A stretch of DNA of 64,000 bases from Ruegeria aquimaris (GCF_025751555.1 NZ_JAOWLB010000007.1:124001-188000); one strand, 5' to 3'; positions 8,543-19,029 are shown, counted from the stretch's first letter. Notes: a model not told the origin generated them from the letters alone. Made by a program: numbers and translations.

Positions 8543-9394
8543 TCAAACCGGGAAAATCACGTTGGTCTGACCGGTGCCGGAGGAGGGGAAATACTCGGTC
8601 ACCACCTCACACGGCTTGTCATAGCTGTCCCAGCCAAGCGCACCGTACAGCATGGCGGTATCGTGCATCGACCCCTCGCCGCAGCAGAAGCGCGCATAAT
8701 CGCCCAGCATCTTGAGGAAAGTCGCGTGATCGCCGCGCTTCCACATCTCCAGCACATGCAGGTCCATCTGCCGGTTGAACTCGGAACTGATGGTAAAGGT
8801 GCCGTTGTTGGCGGCGTAATCCTTGTTGGGCCAGATCTTGTGGGACAGCGAGCCGGAGGCCACCAGCAACACCTTGCTGTCAGACGCCTCGACCGCAGCG
8901 CGGATCGCCTCGCCCACGATGCGGCTTTCGTCATGGTCATGCACGGTGCACCAGGCGGCGACCGAGACCACCTTCATCCGGTGTTCCCGGCTCATGAACC
9001 GCATCGGCACCAGCGTGCCGTATTCCAGTTCCAGACTGTCCAGATGGTGCGCCAGCGTATAGGCGCCGCGCGCGCTGGCCTCCTTGGCGATGGCATCGCC
9101 CAGGCCTGGATTACCCTCATACTCATAGGGCATGTTCTGGATGAATTGCGGAAACTCGTTCGAGGTGAACAGCCCCTGAAACCGGTTGTTGGCGTTGATG
9201 TGGAACCCTGCATTGATCACCCAATGGGTGTCGCAGATCACAACGGTATCGGCGCCAAGCGCGCGGGCGCGGCGGGCGATCTCCAGATGCCCGTCGATGG
9301 CCGGCTGGCGCTTGCCCTTCACTGGCCCCTCCTGCTCCGACATCAGCATGGTCGGAACATGGGTGCATTTGGCGGCAAGGACGATCTCTCCCAT
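8543..9394 (-). CDS. hpaD: 3,4-dihydroxyphenylacetate (homoprotocatechuate) 2,3-dioxygenase
   Basis: 283 residues, exactly the length of classical HpaD. It is a LigB-type extradiol dioxygenase, with AAKCTHVPTML at the N-terminus (an iron His), VVICDTHWVINAGFHINAN in the middle and VASGSLSHKIW later. It cleaves the ring of homoprotocatechuate meta to the hydroxyls to give 5-carboxymethyl-2-hydroxymuconate semialdehyde, which HpaE oxidises. A strong GGAGGAGAG lies before the ATG. It is 46 bases downstream of hpaE and 26 bases upstream of hpaG. Confidence 0.93.
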   Translation of the reverse strand: MGEIVLAAKCTHVPTMLMSEQEGPVKGKRQPAIDGHLEIARRARALGADTVVICDTHWVINAGFHINANNRFQGLFTSNEFPQFIQNMPYEYEGNPGLGDAIAKEASARGAYTLAHHLDSLELEYGTLVPMRFMSREHRMKVVSVAAWCTVHDHDESRIVGEAIRAAVEASDSKVLLVASGSLSHKIWPNKDYAANNGTFTISSEFNRQMDLHVLEMWKRGDHATFLKMLGDYARFCCGEGSMHDTAMLYGALGWDSYDKPCEVVTEYFPSSGTGQTNVIFPV

Positions 9395-9440
9395 TTCTCT
9401 CCTCCGTCACGGGATGGTCGCGCGTTTCCCGGTGAGTGGT

Positions 9441-10949
9441 TCAGGCGCCGAGGCGCTGGATCTTGTGCTGGCCGGTGGCAAAGCCGATGTGCTTCTGCTC
9501 CATGTAGAATTCAAACGACCAGTCGCCGCCGTCGCGGCCGATGCCGCTGGCCTTGACCCCGCCAAAGGGGGTGGGCAGGTGGCGCACGTTTTCCGAGTTC
9601 ACCCAGATCATTCCGGCCTCCAGCTTGTCGGTAAAGCGCAGCGCGCGTGTCAGGTCATTGGTCCAGAGATAGCCGGTCAGCCCATAGGGCGTGTCATTGG
9701 CGATTTGCAGCGCCTCTTCTTCCGTTGAGAAGGGGATCGAGGTCAGCACCGGGCCGAAAATCTCCTCGCGCGCGATGCGCATCTCATTATGCGCGCAGGT
9801 AAACAGGGTGGGGCGCACGAAATAGCCCTGATCGCCCACCACCTCGCCACCCGCCGCAACGGTGGCGCCGTCCTGACGGGCAATGTCGAAATAGCTGGTG
9901 ACCTTGGCAAAATGCTCCTCGCCGATCAGCGGCCCGATCTCGGTCGCCGGATCCAGCGGATGGCCCACCTTGATGTTGTTCACCCGCTCGACCAGCCGCG
10001 CCTCGAACTCTTCGCGGATCGTGTCCTGCACCAGCAAGCGCGAGGACGACGTGCAGCGCTCGCCGTTGATCGAGTAGATCATGAAGATCACCGCATCCAA
10101 TGCGCGCTCGATATCGGCATCGTCGAACACGATCACCGGGTTCTTGCCGCCCAGTTCCAGGTGCACACGCTTCAGCGTGTCGGCCCCCTGTTTCACGATC
10201 ATGCTGCCGGTGCGGCTTTCGCCGACAAAGGCCACGGCCTTGATCAGCGGATGTTCGGTCAGCGCCTTGCCCGCATCCTCGCCAAACCCGTTGACCAGGT
10301 TCAGCACACCGGGGGGCAGGCCCGCCTCTTCGGCGATCTCGATCAGCAGCCGCGCGCTCAGCGGGCTGAGTTCGGCGGGTTTGTGCACCACCGTGCAACC
10401 GGCGGCCAGCGCGGGTGCGATCTTCCAGGTGGACAGCATGAACGGCGTGTTCCACGGCGTGATCACCCCCACCGGGCCGATCGGAACGCGGGTGGTGATG
10501 TTCATCAGCGTCGGTGACTTCAGATGCTGGCCATCGCGCGCCTGTATCACCTGATCGGCGAAGTAGCGGAAATTCTCGGCCCCGCGCAGCGCCGCCTTGG
10601 ACATGAACCGCCAAGCCTGCCCGGTGTCCCAGCATTCGCACAGCGCGATTTCCTCGGCCCGCGCCTCGATACCTTCGGCGATGCGGATCAGGATGGCGCG
10701 CCGCTCGGTCGCGGGCATGTCGCGCCAGGCCGGAAAGGCCGCATGGGCGGCCCGCGCCGCCGCGTCCATGTCGGCCGCGTTGCCGCGCGCGACGGAACAG
10801 ATCACCGACTTGTCCACCGGCGTGGCCGTGTCGAAGGTGCCGCCCGAGCCGGGCAGGTCGCGCCCGCCGATCCGGTTTGCAATGCCGTTTTCGCGAAACC
10901 GGGCAAGATGGCTGTCGAGGGCTGCAAGCCGTGTCGAAAGATCGCTCAT
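9441..10949 (-). CDS. hpaE: 5-carboxymethyl-2-hydroxymuconate semialdehyde dehydrogenase
   Basis: 502-residue aldehyde dehydrogenase. Visible motifs are GVITPWNTPFMLSTWK (cofactor site), HLELGGKNPVIVFDDAD (catalytic Glu region) and NGERCTSSSRLLV (catalytic Cys). The C-terminus with VRHLPTPFGGVKASGIGRDGG is typical of HpaE/HpcC. It oxidises the HpaD product to the dicarboxylic acid in the cytoplasm. First gene of the hpaEDGH operon, divergent from nqrA across a 382-base spacer; AGGAG lies 9 bases before the ATG. Confidence 0.93.
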   Translation of the reverse strand: MSDLSTRLAALDSHLARFRENGIANRIGGRDLPGSGGTFDTATPVDKSVICSVARGNAADMDAAARAAHAAFPAWRDMPATERRAILIRIAEGIEARAEEIALCECWDTGQAWRFMSKAALRGAENFRYFADQVIQARDGQHLKSPTLMNITTRVPIGPVGVITPWNTPFMLSTWKIAPALAAGCTVVHKPAELSPLSARLLIEIAEEAGLPPGVLNLVNGFGEDAGKALTEHPLIKAVAFVGESRTGSMIVKQGADTLKRVHLELGGKNPVIVFDDADIERALDAVIFMIYSINGERCTSSSRLLVQDTIREEFEARLVERVNNIKVGHPLDPATEIGPLIGEEHFAKVTSYFDIARQDGATVAAGGEVVGDQGYFVRPTLFTCAHNEMRIAREEIFGPVLTSIPFSTEEEALQIANDTPYGLTGYLWTNDLTRALRFTDKLEAGMIWVNSENVRHLPTPFGGVKASGIGRDGGDWSFEFYMEQKHIGFATGQHKIQRLGA

Positions 10950-11331
10950 CCGCGAATACTCCTGCTTTTTCTTTGTTCACATGTTAAGCAAATACCGACA
11001 CGAGTCAAGCCCGCCGTTCTGCCGCTGCTATCGGGAAACGGGGGAAACGGGCGCTATGGCCTGCGGCAACCTGTTGCAAACCTGTCGCTGCAGCGCAGAA
11101 AATTTTCCGTTAGCGCCCCAACCGGGCGCTTTTGACGCCATAAATGACCGAACGGCATTTGCTTTCGGGCGACCACTCCCTTAAAGGTGCCCGCCAGACG
11201 GGACGGTTCAAAAATCTGTCGCCTGCGCGGCACCGGAGGCACTCAGGGTTTCCGGGTATTTCTCTGAAAGGTCCCATGCACTATTCAGGGCCCGCCACGG
11301 GAATCGGACACGAGAAGAACGTAGCGATCAC
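10950..11331. other. hpaE-nqrA divergent spacer
   Basis: 382 bases with no convincing gene. The hpaE-proximal part is A/T-richer (around 10965-11000) and probably holds the hpaE promoter. The middle contains an intrinsic-terminator-like hairpin (separate entry) pointing toward nqrA. Nothing recognisable as a riboswitch. Confidence 0.5.
11112..11133 (+). terminator. Intrinsic-terminator-like hairpin in the nqrA leader
   Basis: AGCGCCC - loop CAACC - GGGCGCT followed by TTTTG. Perfect 7-bp stem with a short T tract, about 200 bases before nqrA and with no coding gene upstream on this strand. It could end a small RNA or act as an attenuator. Confidence 0.5.
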
Positions 11332-12675
11332 ATGCAGAATTTCAGATTGAAAAAGGGATTGGACCTACCTGTCGCCGGTGCGCCGGAGCAGACCATCCAT
11401 CCCGGTCCCACCGTCGGCACGGTCGCGGTTCTTGGCCCCGACTATATCGGGCTGAAACCCCGGATGCTGGTGCAAGAGGGCGACGAAGTCCGCCGCGGCA
11501 CGCCGCTCTTCTGTCACAAGGACGCGCCCGAGGCGATGATCGTCGCCCCGATGACCGGTCGCGTCGCCGCGATCAACCGTGGCGAGCGCCGGGTGTTGCA
11601 AAGCGTCGTGATCGAGGTGACCGACGCCGCCGATCCCGGCCTTGACTTTGCCACCACCGGCAATGGCAAGACGCCCGAGGGCCTGACCGAGAAGCTTTGT
11701 GCCGCCGGTCTTTGGACCGCCTTCCGTACCCGGCCCTATTCCAAGATGCCCGCACCGGGCAGCAAGCCGGACGCGATCTTTGTCACCGCCATGGATACCG
11801 AGCCGCTGGCGGCTGACGCCGCCACCGTCATCGCAGACGCGGGCAGCGCCTTTGCCAGCGGTCTGGCGGCGGTGGCTCTGCTGACCGACGGTCCGACCTG
11901 GCTGTGTCACAAGCCGGGCGATGCGATCCAGGGCGGCGATGTGGCGGGCGTATCGGTGGCCACTTTCGACGGGCCGCACCCGGCGGGTCTGGCCGGTACC
12001 CATATCCATTTCCTGGCGCCGCTGACGTCGGAGAAATCGGTCTGGACCATCGGGTATCAGGACGTGATCGCCATCGGCCGCCTGCTGGAAACCGGGCATA
12101 TCGACCCCTCGCTGGTGATCGCGCTCGCCGGTCCCGCCGCCCGCCAGCCGCGCCTGATCCGCACCGTCATGGGCGCCTCGACCGATACGATGACCGCAGG
12201 CGAGATCGCCATCGACGCGCCCGTGCGCGTGATCTCCGGCTCGATCCTGACGGGCCGCCACGCCACCGGGCCGTTTGCCTATCTGGGCCGTTTCGCCCGT
12301 CAGGTCGCGCTGATCGAAGAGGACCGCAAACAGCATACGATGGGCTGGATCCTGCCGATGCCGTCGAAATACGCGGTGCAGCCGGTGCTGGGCTCGGCCT
12401 TCTCGCGCAAGCTCTACCAATTCACCTCGAACCTGAACGGGGGCCGCCGCGCCATGGTGCCTACGGGCACGTTCGAAGAGCTGATGCCGCAGGATTACCT
12501 GCCCACCCAGCTCCTGCGCGCGCTTCTGGTGATGGACACCGACACCGCGCAAGCATTGGGCGTGCTGGAGCTGGACGAAGAGGATCTGGGCCTTGTCGGC
12601 TTTGCCTGTCCGGCCAAATACGAATACGGGCTGGCCCTGCGCGACAGCCTCTCCAAGATCGAAAAGGAGGGCTGA
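11332..12675 (+). CDS. nqrA: Na+-translocating NADH:quinone reductase subunit A
   Basis: 447 residues, normal for NqrA. The N-terminus FRLKKGLDLPVAGAPEQTI is diagnostic, and a lipoyl/biotinyl-like hairpin domain follows (VQEGDEVRRGTPLFCHKD, APMTGRVAAINRGERR). No membrane segments or cofactors; NqrA is the peripheral subunit. Start chosen at 11332 with a weak purine stretch upstream. First of six contiguous nqr genes; the nqrB ATG lies 4 bases after its stop. Nqr oxidises NADH, reduces ubiquinone and exports Na+. Confidence 0.96.
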   Translation: MQNFRLKKGLDLPVAGAPEQTIHPGPTVGTVAVLGPDYIGLKPRMLVQEGDEVRRGTPLFCHKDAPEAMIVAPMTGRVAAINRGERRVLQSVVIEVTDAADPGLDFATTGNGKTPEGLTEKLCAAGLWTAFRTRPYSKMPAPGSKPDAIFVTAMDTEPLAADAATVIADAGSAFASGLAAVALLTDGPTWLCHKPGDAIQGGDVAGVSVATFDGPHPAGLAGTHIHFLAPLTSEKSVWTIGYQDVIAIGRLLETGHIDPSLVIALAGPAARQPRLIRTVMGASTDTMTAGEIAIDAPVRVISGSILTGRHATGPFAYLGRFARQVALIEEDRKQHTMGWILPMPSKYAVQPVLGSAFSRKLYQFTSNLNGGRRAMVPTGTFEELMPQDYLPTQLLRALLVMDTDTAQALGVLELDEEDLGLVGFACPAKYEYGLALRDSLSKIEKEG

Positions 12676-12679
12676 GCCC

Positions 12680-13888
12680 ATGGGGTTGCGCAACTTCTTT
12701 GACCGGATCGAGCCGAATTTCACCAAGGGCGGCAAGTATGAGAAATTCTTCCCCATCTACGAGATGGTGGAGAGCTTCATCTACACGCCCAAGACGGTGA
12801 CAACGGCGGCGCCGCATGCCCGGTCTTATGTCGATATGAAACGGATCATGACCTATGTCGTGATCGCCACCATCCCCTGCATCCTGTGGGGCATGTGGAA
12901 CACCGGCTATCAGGCCAATTCGGCCATCGCGATGCTGGGGGCCGATGCGGCCACCGGCTGGCGCATCGCCATACTTCAGGCGCTTGGCATTTCGCTGGAC
13001 GCGGCAAATCCGCTGGCCAATGTGGCGCACGGGTTCTTGTATTTCCTGCCGATCTACCTGACCACGCTGGTCGTCGGCGGCATTTGGGAGGTGGTCTTTG
13101 CCACCGTGCGCGGCCATGAGGTGAACGAGGGCTTTCTGGTCACCTCGATGCTCTACACCCTGATCATGCCGGCCAGCGCGCCGCTGTGGCAGGTGGCGCT
13201 TGGCATCTCGTTCGGGGTGGTGATCGGCAAGGAAGTGTTTGGCGGCACCGGCAAGAACTTCCTCAACCCCGCGCTGGTCGGGCGCGCGTTCCTGTATTTC
13301 GCCTATCCCGCCAACATGTCGGGTGACAGCGTCTGGACCCCGGTCGACGGGTTTTCCGGCGCCACCGCGCTGGCGGTGTCGGCGGCGGATGGCTATCAGC
13401 AGCTGGCGGCCAACGGCATCACCTGGATGGACGCGTTCTATGGCACCATTCAGGGCAGCTTTGGCGAGACCTCGACTCTGGCCTGCCTGATCGGGCTTGC
13501 CTTCCTGCTGATGACCAAAATCGCCAACTGGCGCCTGATCGTGGGCTGTATGGCGGGCATGATCGGCTTTTCGCTGCTGCTCAATGTCATTGGGTCGGAC
13601 AGCAACCCGATGTTCGCCATGCCCTGGTATTGGCATCTGGTGCTGGGCGGCTATGCCTTTGGCCTCGCCTTCATGGTGACCGAGCCGGTCTCGGCCAGCC
13701 ACACCAATACCGGCCGCTACATCTATGGCGCGCTGATCGGGGTCATGGTGGTGCTGATCCGGGTGATCAACCCCGCCTTCCCCGAAGGCATGATGCTCGC
13801 CATCCTGTTCGGCAACGTCTTCGCACCGCTGATCGACTATTTCGTCGTGCAGGCCAACATCAAACGGAGGGCCCGCCGCCATGTCTGA
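12680..13888 (+). CDS. nqrB: Na+-translocating NADH:quinone reductase subunit B
   Basis: 402 residues with about ten membrane segments. The flavinylation motif DGFSGAT places the covalent FMN threonine at about T229, matching the known NqrB site. GKEVFGGTGKNFLNPALVGRAFL is the conserved segment just before it. The start at 12680 follows GGAGG; an earlier in-frame ATG lies inside nqrA and is not used. The end overlaps nqrC by 8 bases. Subunit B carries FMN and riboflavin and is part of the Na+ channel. Confidence 0.96.
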   Translation: MGLRNFFDRIEPNFTKGGKYEKFFPIYEMVESFIYTPKTVTTAAPHARSYVDMKRIMTYVVIATIPCILWGMWNTGYQANSAIAMLGADAATGWRIAILQALGISLDAANPLANVAHGFLYFLPIYLTTLVVGGIWEVVFATVRGHEVNEGFLVTSMLYTLIMPASAPLWQVALGISFGVVIGKEVFGGTGKNFLNPALVGRAFLYFAYPANMSGDSVWTPVDGFSGATALAVSAADGYQQLAANGITWMDAFYGTIQGSFGETSTLACLIGLAFLLMTKIANWRLIVGCMAGMIGFSLLLNVIGSDSNPMFAMPWYWHLVLGGYAFGLAFMVTEPVSASHTNTGRYIYGALIGVMVVLIRVINPAFPEGMMLAILFGNVFAPLIDYFVVQANIKRRARRHV

Positions 13889-14684
13889 GACACGGAATCA
13901 GGGCCTGATCGCCCGCTTCCTCGCCGCGCCGCCGGATTCGGTGGGCAAGACCATCTTTGTCGCCGTGGCCGTCTGTCTGGTCGCCTCGATGATCGTGTCC
14001 TCTGCCGCCGTCGCCCTGCGCCCAGTGCAAGAGGTTAACAAGCTCAAGGACAAGCAGATGAACATTCTGCAGGTCGCGGGGCTGTTCGAGCCGGGCCAGA
14101 ACGTGGCCGAGGCGTTCAAGGCGTTTGAACCGCAGGTGCTGGAGCTGGCCACCGGCCGGTTCACCGACCAGTTCGACGCGGCCACATTCGATGACAAGGC
14201 CGCTGCCAGCGAACCGGACCTGAGCCGTGCGCTGAGCGACGACCCCGCCGGGATCGGCCGCCAGGCGCTCTATCGCACCGTCTATCTGCTGCGGGACGAG
14301 GCCGGTGGCATCGACAAGGTGATCCTGCCGATCCACGGCTATGGCCTGTGGTCGACGCTTTATGGTTTCATCGCGGTCGAAGAGAACGGCAACGACATCT
14401 TTGGCCTGCAATTCTATCAGCATGGCGAAACCCCGGGCCTGGGCGCCGAGGTGGATAACCCGCGCTGGAAGGCGATGTGGAACGGCAAGAAGCTGCGCGA
14501 CGATGCCGGCGAATTGCAGATCACCGTCGCCAAGACGCAGCCAGCCGCCGGCCCCGATTTCTATGTCGACGCGCTGGCCGGCGCTACGCTGACCTCGGTC
14601 GGGGTGGATAACCTGGTGCGGTTCTGGATGGGCGAGCAAGGCTACGCGCCCTTCCTCGAGGCCCTGAAAGCGGGAGAGATCTGA
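13881..14684 (+). CDS. nqrC: Na+-translocating NADH:quinone reductase subunit C
   Basis: 267 residues. One N-terminal membrane helix (about residues 22-45) is followed by a periplasmic FMN-binding domain. The flavinylation motif [10 protein letters not shown] places the covalent FMN at about T236. [16 protein letters not shown] and [18 protein letters not shown] are conserved NqrC segments. It overlaps nqrB by 8 bases and nqrD by 1. Confidence 0.96.
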   Translation: MSETRNQGLIARFLAAPPDSVGKTIFVAVAVCLVASMIVSSAAVALRPVQEVNKLKDKQMNILQVAGLFEPGQNVAEAFKAFEPQVLELATGRFTDQFDAATFDDKAAASEPDLSRALSDDPAGIGRQALYRTVYLLRDEAGGIDKVILPIHGYGLWSTLYGFIAVEENGNDIFGLQFYQHGETPGLGAEVDNPRWKAMWNGKKLRDDAGELQITVAKTQPAAGPDFYVDALAGATLTSVGVDNLVRFWMGEQGYAPFLEALKAGEI

Positions 14685-15337
14685 TGAGCCAGACCAAGAA
14701 AGAACTCCTGGTCGATCCGCTGGTCGACAACAACCCGATCACGCTCCAGGTGTTGGGCATCTGCTCGGCGCTGGCGGTCACCTCGTCGCTGCAAGTGGCC
14801 TTTGTCATGGCGCTGGCGGTGACGTTTGTGACGGCGTTCTCGTCCTTCTTCATCTCGATCCTGCGCAACCAGATACCCAGCTCGATCCGGATCATCGTGC
14901 AGATGGTGATCATCGCCAGCCTGGTGATCCTGGTCGACCAGATCCTCAAGGCCTATGCCTTTGAGATCTCAAAAACCCTGTCGGTCTTTGTGGGCCTCAT
15001 CATCACCAACTGCATCGTGATGGGCCGGGCCGAGGCGTTTGCCATGAAAAACCCGCCGGTGGCCTCGTTCATCGACGGTGTCGGCAATGGGCTGGGTTAC
15101 GGGCTGATCCTGATGCTGGTCGGCGTGATCCGCGAGCTGTTCGGCTCGGGCAGCCTGTTTGGCGTGATCATCCTGCAAACCGTCAACAATGGCGGCTGGT
15201 ATGTGCCCAACGGCCTGTTGCTGCTGCCGCCCTCGGCGTTTTTCGTGATCGGCCTGTTGATCTGGGCCTTCCGCACCTGGAAGCCCAAGCAGGTCGAGGA
15301 ACGTGAATTCAAGATCCAGTCGGTGGAGGCGCATTGA
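14684..15337 (+). CDS. nqrD: Na+-translocating NADH:quinone reductase subunit D
   Basis: 217 residues with about six membrane helices. [20 protein letters not shown] at the N-terminus and [17 protein letters not shown] (with the conserved Cys that helps form the intramembrane iron-sulfur centre with NqrE) identify it. Its stop and the nqrE start share one base (TGATG). Confidence 0.95.
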   Translation: MSQTKKELLVDPLVDNNPITLQVLGICSALAVTSSLQVAFVMALAVTFVTAFSSFFISILRNQIPSSIRIIVQMVIIASLVILVDQILKAYAFEISKTLSVFVGLIITNCIVMGRAEAFAMKNPPVASFIDGVGNGLGYGLILMLVGVIRELFGSGSLFGVIILQTVNNGGWYVPNGLLLLPPSAFFVIGLLIWAFRTWKPKQVEEREFKIQSVEAH

Positions 15338-15945
15338 TGGAAGGGCTGATTTCCCTCGCGGTCAAGGCCGTATTCGTCGAGAACCTGGCGCTCAGCTTCT
15401 TTCTCGGCATGTGTACCTTCATCGCGGTGTCGAAGAAGATCTCGACCGCGCTTGGTCTTGGCATCTCGGTCATGGTGGTGCAGGCCATCACCGTGCCCGC
15501 CAACAACCTGCTTTTGAACACGCTCCTGAAACCCGGCGCGCTGGCCTGGGCGGGCTTTCCGGATGTGGACCTGACCTTTCTCGGTCTGATCTCCTATATC
15601 GGGGTGATCGCGGCGATGGTGCAGATCCTCGAGATGATCCTCGATAAGTATTTCCCGCCGCTCTACAACGCGCTTGGCATCTTCCTGCCGCTGATCACGG
15701 TGAACTGCGCCATCCTGGGCGGCTCGCTGTTCATGGTGGAACGTGATTACAACTTTGCCGAGGCGACGACCTATGGCCTGTCCTCGGGCTTCGGCTGGGC
15801 GCTGGCGATCACCGCCATGGCGGGCGTGCGCGAGAAACTGAAATATTCCGACGTGCCCGACGGGCTTCAGGGTCTGGGCATCACCTTCATCACCGCGGGG
15901 CTGATGGCCATGGCCTTCATGTCCTTCTCGGGCGTCAAACTGTAA
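15337..15945 (+). CDS. nqrE: Na+-translocating NADH:quinone reductase subunit E
   Basis: About 202 residues from ATG at 15337; a TTG codon one position upstream is the alternative. Six membrane helices. [19 protein letters not shown] and [19 protein letters not shown] carry the two conserved Cys regions (with NqrD). It is followed after 12 bases by nqrF, with GGAGG between. Confidence 0.95.
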   Translation: MEGLISLAVKAVFVENLALSFFLGMCTFIAVSKKISTALGLGISVMVVQAITVPANNLLLNTLLKPGALAWAGFPDVDLTFLGLISYIGVIAAMVQILEMILDKYFPPLYNALGIFLPLITVNCAILGGSLFMVERDYNFAEATTYGLSSGFGWALAITAMAGVREKLKYSDVPDGLQGLGITFITAGLMAMAFMSFSGVKL

Positions 15946-15957
15946 GGAGGCGGACAG

Positions 15958-17178
15958 ATGGAAACCTTTTCGCTGGGCGTCGTCCTCTTTACGCTGATCG
16001 TCATCGCGCTGGTTACCGTGATCCTGATGGCCCGCTCGCGGCTGGTCTCGACCGGCAATGTCAACATCACCATCAACGGCGAGAAAACCATCTCGGTCCC
16101 CGCCGGTGGCAAGCTGTTGCAGACGCTGGCGGCTGAAAAGCTGTTCGTGCCCTCGGCCTGCGGCGGCGGCGGCACCTGCGCGCAATGCCGGGTCAAGGTG
16201 CATTCCGGCGGCGGTTCGATCCTGCCGACCGAGGAAAGCCATATCACCAAGCGCGAGGCCGCTTGCGGCGACCGCCTTTCCTGCCAGGTTGCGGTCAAAC
16301 AGGACATGGAAATCGAGGTGCCCGAGGAAGTGTTCGGCGTGAAAAAGTGGGAATGCACCGTGCGTTCCAACGAAAACGTCGCCACCTTCATCAAGGCGCT
16401 GGTGCTGGAACTGCCCGAGGGCGAGAACGTCAACTTCCGCGCTGGCGGCTATATCCAGATCGAGGCCCCCGCGCACCAGCTCGCCTATACCGATTTCGAC
16501 ATTCAGGAAGAGTATCGCGAGGACTGGGACAAGTTTAATCTGTGGCAGTACAAGTCCACCGTGACCGTCCCGATCGAACGCGCCTATTCGATGGCCAACT
16601 ACCCCGAGGAACGAGGCATCATCATGCTCAACGTCCGGGTGGCCTCGCCGCCGCCGGGCTCCGAGGGCATCCCGGCAGGCCAGATGTCATCGTATATCTT
16701 CAACCTGAAACCGGGCGACAAGGTCACCATCTCGGGTCCGTTCGGTGAATTCTTCGCCCGCGACACCGACAAGGAGATGGTGTTCATCGGCGGCGGCGCC
16801 GGTATGGCACCGATGCGCAGCCATATCTTCGACCAGCTCAAGCGCCTGAAATCCAAGCGCAAGATCACCTTCTGGTACGGCGCCCGCTCGCGCAAAGAGA
16901 TGTTCTTTGTCGAGGATTTCGACCAGCTTGCCGCCGAGAACGAGAATTTCGAATGGCATGTGGCGCTGAGCGACCCGCAGCCGGGCGATGACTGGACGGG
17001 CTACACCGGCTTCATCCACAATGTGCTCTTCGAGGAATATCTCAAGAACCACCCCGCGCCCGAGGATTGCGAATTCTACATGTGCGGCCCGCCGATCATG
17101 AACCAGTCGGTGATCAAGATGCTGGTCGACCTGGGCGTCGACCGCGAAGACATCATGCTGGACGACTTCGGTGGATAA
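15958..17178 (+). CDS. nqrF: Na+-translocating NADH:quinone reductase subunit F
   Basis: 406 residues. N-terminal membrane helix, then a [2Fe-2S] ferredoxin domain with [11 protein letters not shown] and a later Cys (about residues 65-110), then a ferredoxin-reductase-like FAD/NADH domain ([11 protein letters not shown] for [19 protein letters not shown] for NADH). This is the NADH-oxidising entry subunit. Last gene of the nqr operon, ended by a strong terminator 5 bases beyond the stop. Confidence 0.96.
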   Translation: METFSLGVVLFTLIVIALVTVILMARSRLVSTGNVNITINGEKTISVPAGGKLLQTLAAEKLFVPSACGGGGTCAQCRVKVHSGGGSILPTEESHITKREAACGDRLSCQVAVKQDMEIEVPEEVFGVKKWECTVRSNENVATFIKALVLELPEGENVNFRAGGYIQIEAPAHQLAYTDFDIQEEYREDWDKFNLWQYKSTVTVPIERAYSMANYPEERGIIMLNVRVASPPPGSEGIPAGQMSSYIFNLKPGDKVTISGPFGEFFARDTDKEMVFIGGGAGMAPMRSHIFDQLKRLKSKRKITFWYGARSRKEMFFVEDFDQLAAENENFEWHVALSDPQPGDDWTGYTGFIHNVLFEEYLKNHPAPEDCEFYMCGPPIMNQSVIKMLVDLGVDREDIMLDDFGG

Positions 17179-17182
17179 ATAG

Positions 17183-17214
17183 AAACCCGGCGCAGAGATG
17201 CGCCGGGTTTTCGT
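17183..17214 (+). terminator. Intrinsic terminator of the nqr operon
   Basis: A perfect 12-bp stem (left arm AAACCCGGCGCA, right arm TGCGCCGGGTTT) with a GAGA loop is followed by TTCG and a T-rich run. It begins 5 bases after the nqrF stop. Confidence 0.92.
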
Positions 17215-17331
17215 TTCTAGGATCCGGCGGGCCAGAGCGCAAGGTAGAGCGCGAAACGCCAATTTGGCAAAGCGTTGCCCCGCGGCGTGAACGATTTTCC
17301 GAAGATCGAGATCACGGCAACAGGGTTGGCG

Positions 17332-18339
17332 TCAGCTGAACGAGGTGCGTGTCCGGTTGGCAAAGGCCACCAGCGACAGCATCACCGGCACCTCGACCAG
17401 AACTCCGACCACCGTGGCCAGCGCGGCGCCTGAATTCAGGCCGAAAAGGCTGATCGCCACCGCGACCGCAAGCTCGAAGAAATTTGAGGTTCCGATCAAC
17501 GCACAGGGGGCTGCGATCCTGTGGGGAACCCGCAGCGCCCAGGCCGATGCATATGCCAGCGCGAAGATACCATAGGACTGGATCAGGATCGGTACTGCGA
17601 TCAGCGCGATAACCTGAGGCCGGTCAAGGATCACCTGCCCCTGAAGGCCGAACAGGATGACTACCGTCGCGATCAGGCCCAGGATGGACCATGGCTTGAT
17701 CCGGTCTCGGAACCGGTCGATGCGCTCTGCACTGCCAAGCCGCCGACGCGTCCAGATACCTGCTGCCAGCGGCAGCGCAACAAACAGCACGACCGAGAGA
17801 AACAGCGTCTCCCATGGCACGGCGATATCCGTGACACCCAACAGAAAGGCGACGATGGGCGCAAAGGCGAAGACCATGACCACATCGTTTACTGAAACCT
17901 GCAACAGCGTATAACTCTCGTCGCCACGTGTAAGCTGGGACCAGACGAAAACCATCGCTGTACAGGGCGCGGCCCCAAGCAGGATGAGCCCCGCAATGTA
18001 TTGTTGTGCATCTTCGGGTGCGATGAAATCGGCAAAGACATAGTCAAAGAACACAACGCCAAGCGCGGCCATTGTAAACGGCTTGATCAGCCAGTTCACC
18101 GCCAGCGTGATCGCCAAACCCTTTGGCTGCTTCGCCGCGCCTTTGAGGGTGCCGGGATCGACCCCCACCATCATCGGGTAGACCATCGCCCAGATCAGAA
18201 CCGCAACCACAAGGTTTACGTTTGCCACTTCAGCTGCGGCAATCGTCTCCACCAGGCCGGGAACGGCACTGCCAACCAGGATGCCGACGATCATCGCCAG
18301 CGCAATCCAAACAGAAAGATACCGCTCGAAAACACTCAT
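17332..18339 (-). CDS. acr3: ACR3-family arsenite efflux transporter
   Basis: About 335 residues from the [16 protein letters not shown] start, the usual N-terminus of ACR3 proteins; an ATG 12 bases upstream and one much further upstream are alternatives. Ten membrane segments. The conserved Cys segment [14 protein letters not shown], near the fourth helix, marks the arsenite path. It exports As(III) using the proton gradient. No arsR or arsC is next to it, which is unusual, and it is convergent with the nqr operon. Confidence 0.88.
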   Translation of the reverse strand: MSVFERYLSVWIALAMIVGILVGSAVPGLVETIAAAEVANVNLVVAVLIWAMVYPMMVGVDPGTLKGAAKQPKGLAITLAVNWLIKPFTMAALGVVFFDYVFADFIAPEDAQQYIAGLILLGAAPCTAMVFVWSQLTRGDESYTLLQVSVNDVVMVFAFAPIVAFLLGVTDIAVPWETLFLSVVLFVALPLAAGIWTRRRLGSAERIDRFRDRIKPWSILGLIATVVILFGLQGQVILDRPQVIALIAVPILIQSYGIFALAYASAWALRVPHRIAAPCALIGTSNFFELAVAVAISLFGLNSGAALATVVGVLVEVPVMLSLVAFANRTRTSFS

Positions 18340-18504
18340 GGTCTGCCACATACCTCGTCTAGCGAACCAAATTGTGAACTCGTCCTCGCAATCCTGAAAA
18401 ATCGGTGGCCCGGGCTGCGTTCCGGTCATGGGCTTTACCGGCAAGAATGACCGGCGCCGGCAGAAGCCGCCTTCGGCCGTGCACTCTGATTTCCGGGCGG
18501 GACC

Positions 18505-19029
18505 CTAACCGACGATCATCTGTTTCATCCGCAGCGCTTCGTATTCGAGCTCGCGCAGGCGGAAATTCACCACGTCGCCGATGGTGATCATGCCGCACAG
18601 GTTGCCGTCCTTGACCACCGGCATGTGGCGGAACCGGCCCTCGGTCATCGTCTTGAGCACATCCGTCAGCGTGTCCTCGGGCGTGCAGGTGCGCACGCTC
18701 TTGGTCATCAGCGCCTCGACCTGCTGTGGCAGGGTCTGGCCCGGCGTGTCAGCCATGCGCCGCACGATGTCCCGTTCCGACAGAATGCCTTGCAACGTGC
18801 CATTCTGATCCGTCACCACCACGGCGCCGATCCGCTTTTCCTTCAGGACGCCCACCACATGCCCGATCGTGTCCCCCGGCCGGACCGAGAATATCGCGTC
18901 GCCCTTGCCCTCCAGCAATTTGGCCACCGTCGACTGGGAATGCGCCAGGTTCGATTCCACCGTCTGGCTATAGGTTGCCGTGTCGGCCTTGTCGCCCCGG
19001 GTCGGCGGCTGATATGAACTGGGTGCCAT
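18505..19029 (-). CDS. Tandem CBS-domain protein
   Basis: 174 residues. After a polar N-terminus come two CBS domains (about residues 45-100 and 105-165): IFSVRPGDTIGHVVGVLKEKRIGAVV, with ILSERDIVRRM closing the first, and TCTPEDTLTDVLKTMTEGRFRHMPVV, with MITIGDVVNFRL closing the second. Stand-alone CBS pairs bind adenine nucleotides and act as sensors; no effector domain is present. Located between acr3 and the apbE group; no clear functional link to either. Confidence 0.88.
   Translation of the reverse strand: MAPSSYQPPTRGDKADTATYSQTVESNLAHSQSTVAKLLEGKGDAIFSVRPGDTIGHVVGVLKEKRIGAVVVTDQNGTLQGILSERDIVRRMADTPGQTLPQQVEALMTKSVRTCTPEDTLTDVLKTMTEGRFRHMPVVKDGNLCGMITIGDVVNFRLRELEYEALRMKQMIVG

Noticed and set aside
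12461-13882. 473-codon minus-strand open frame
   Set aside because: Antisense to nqrA/nqrB.
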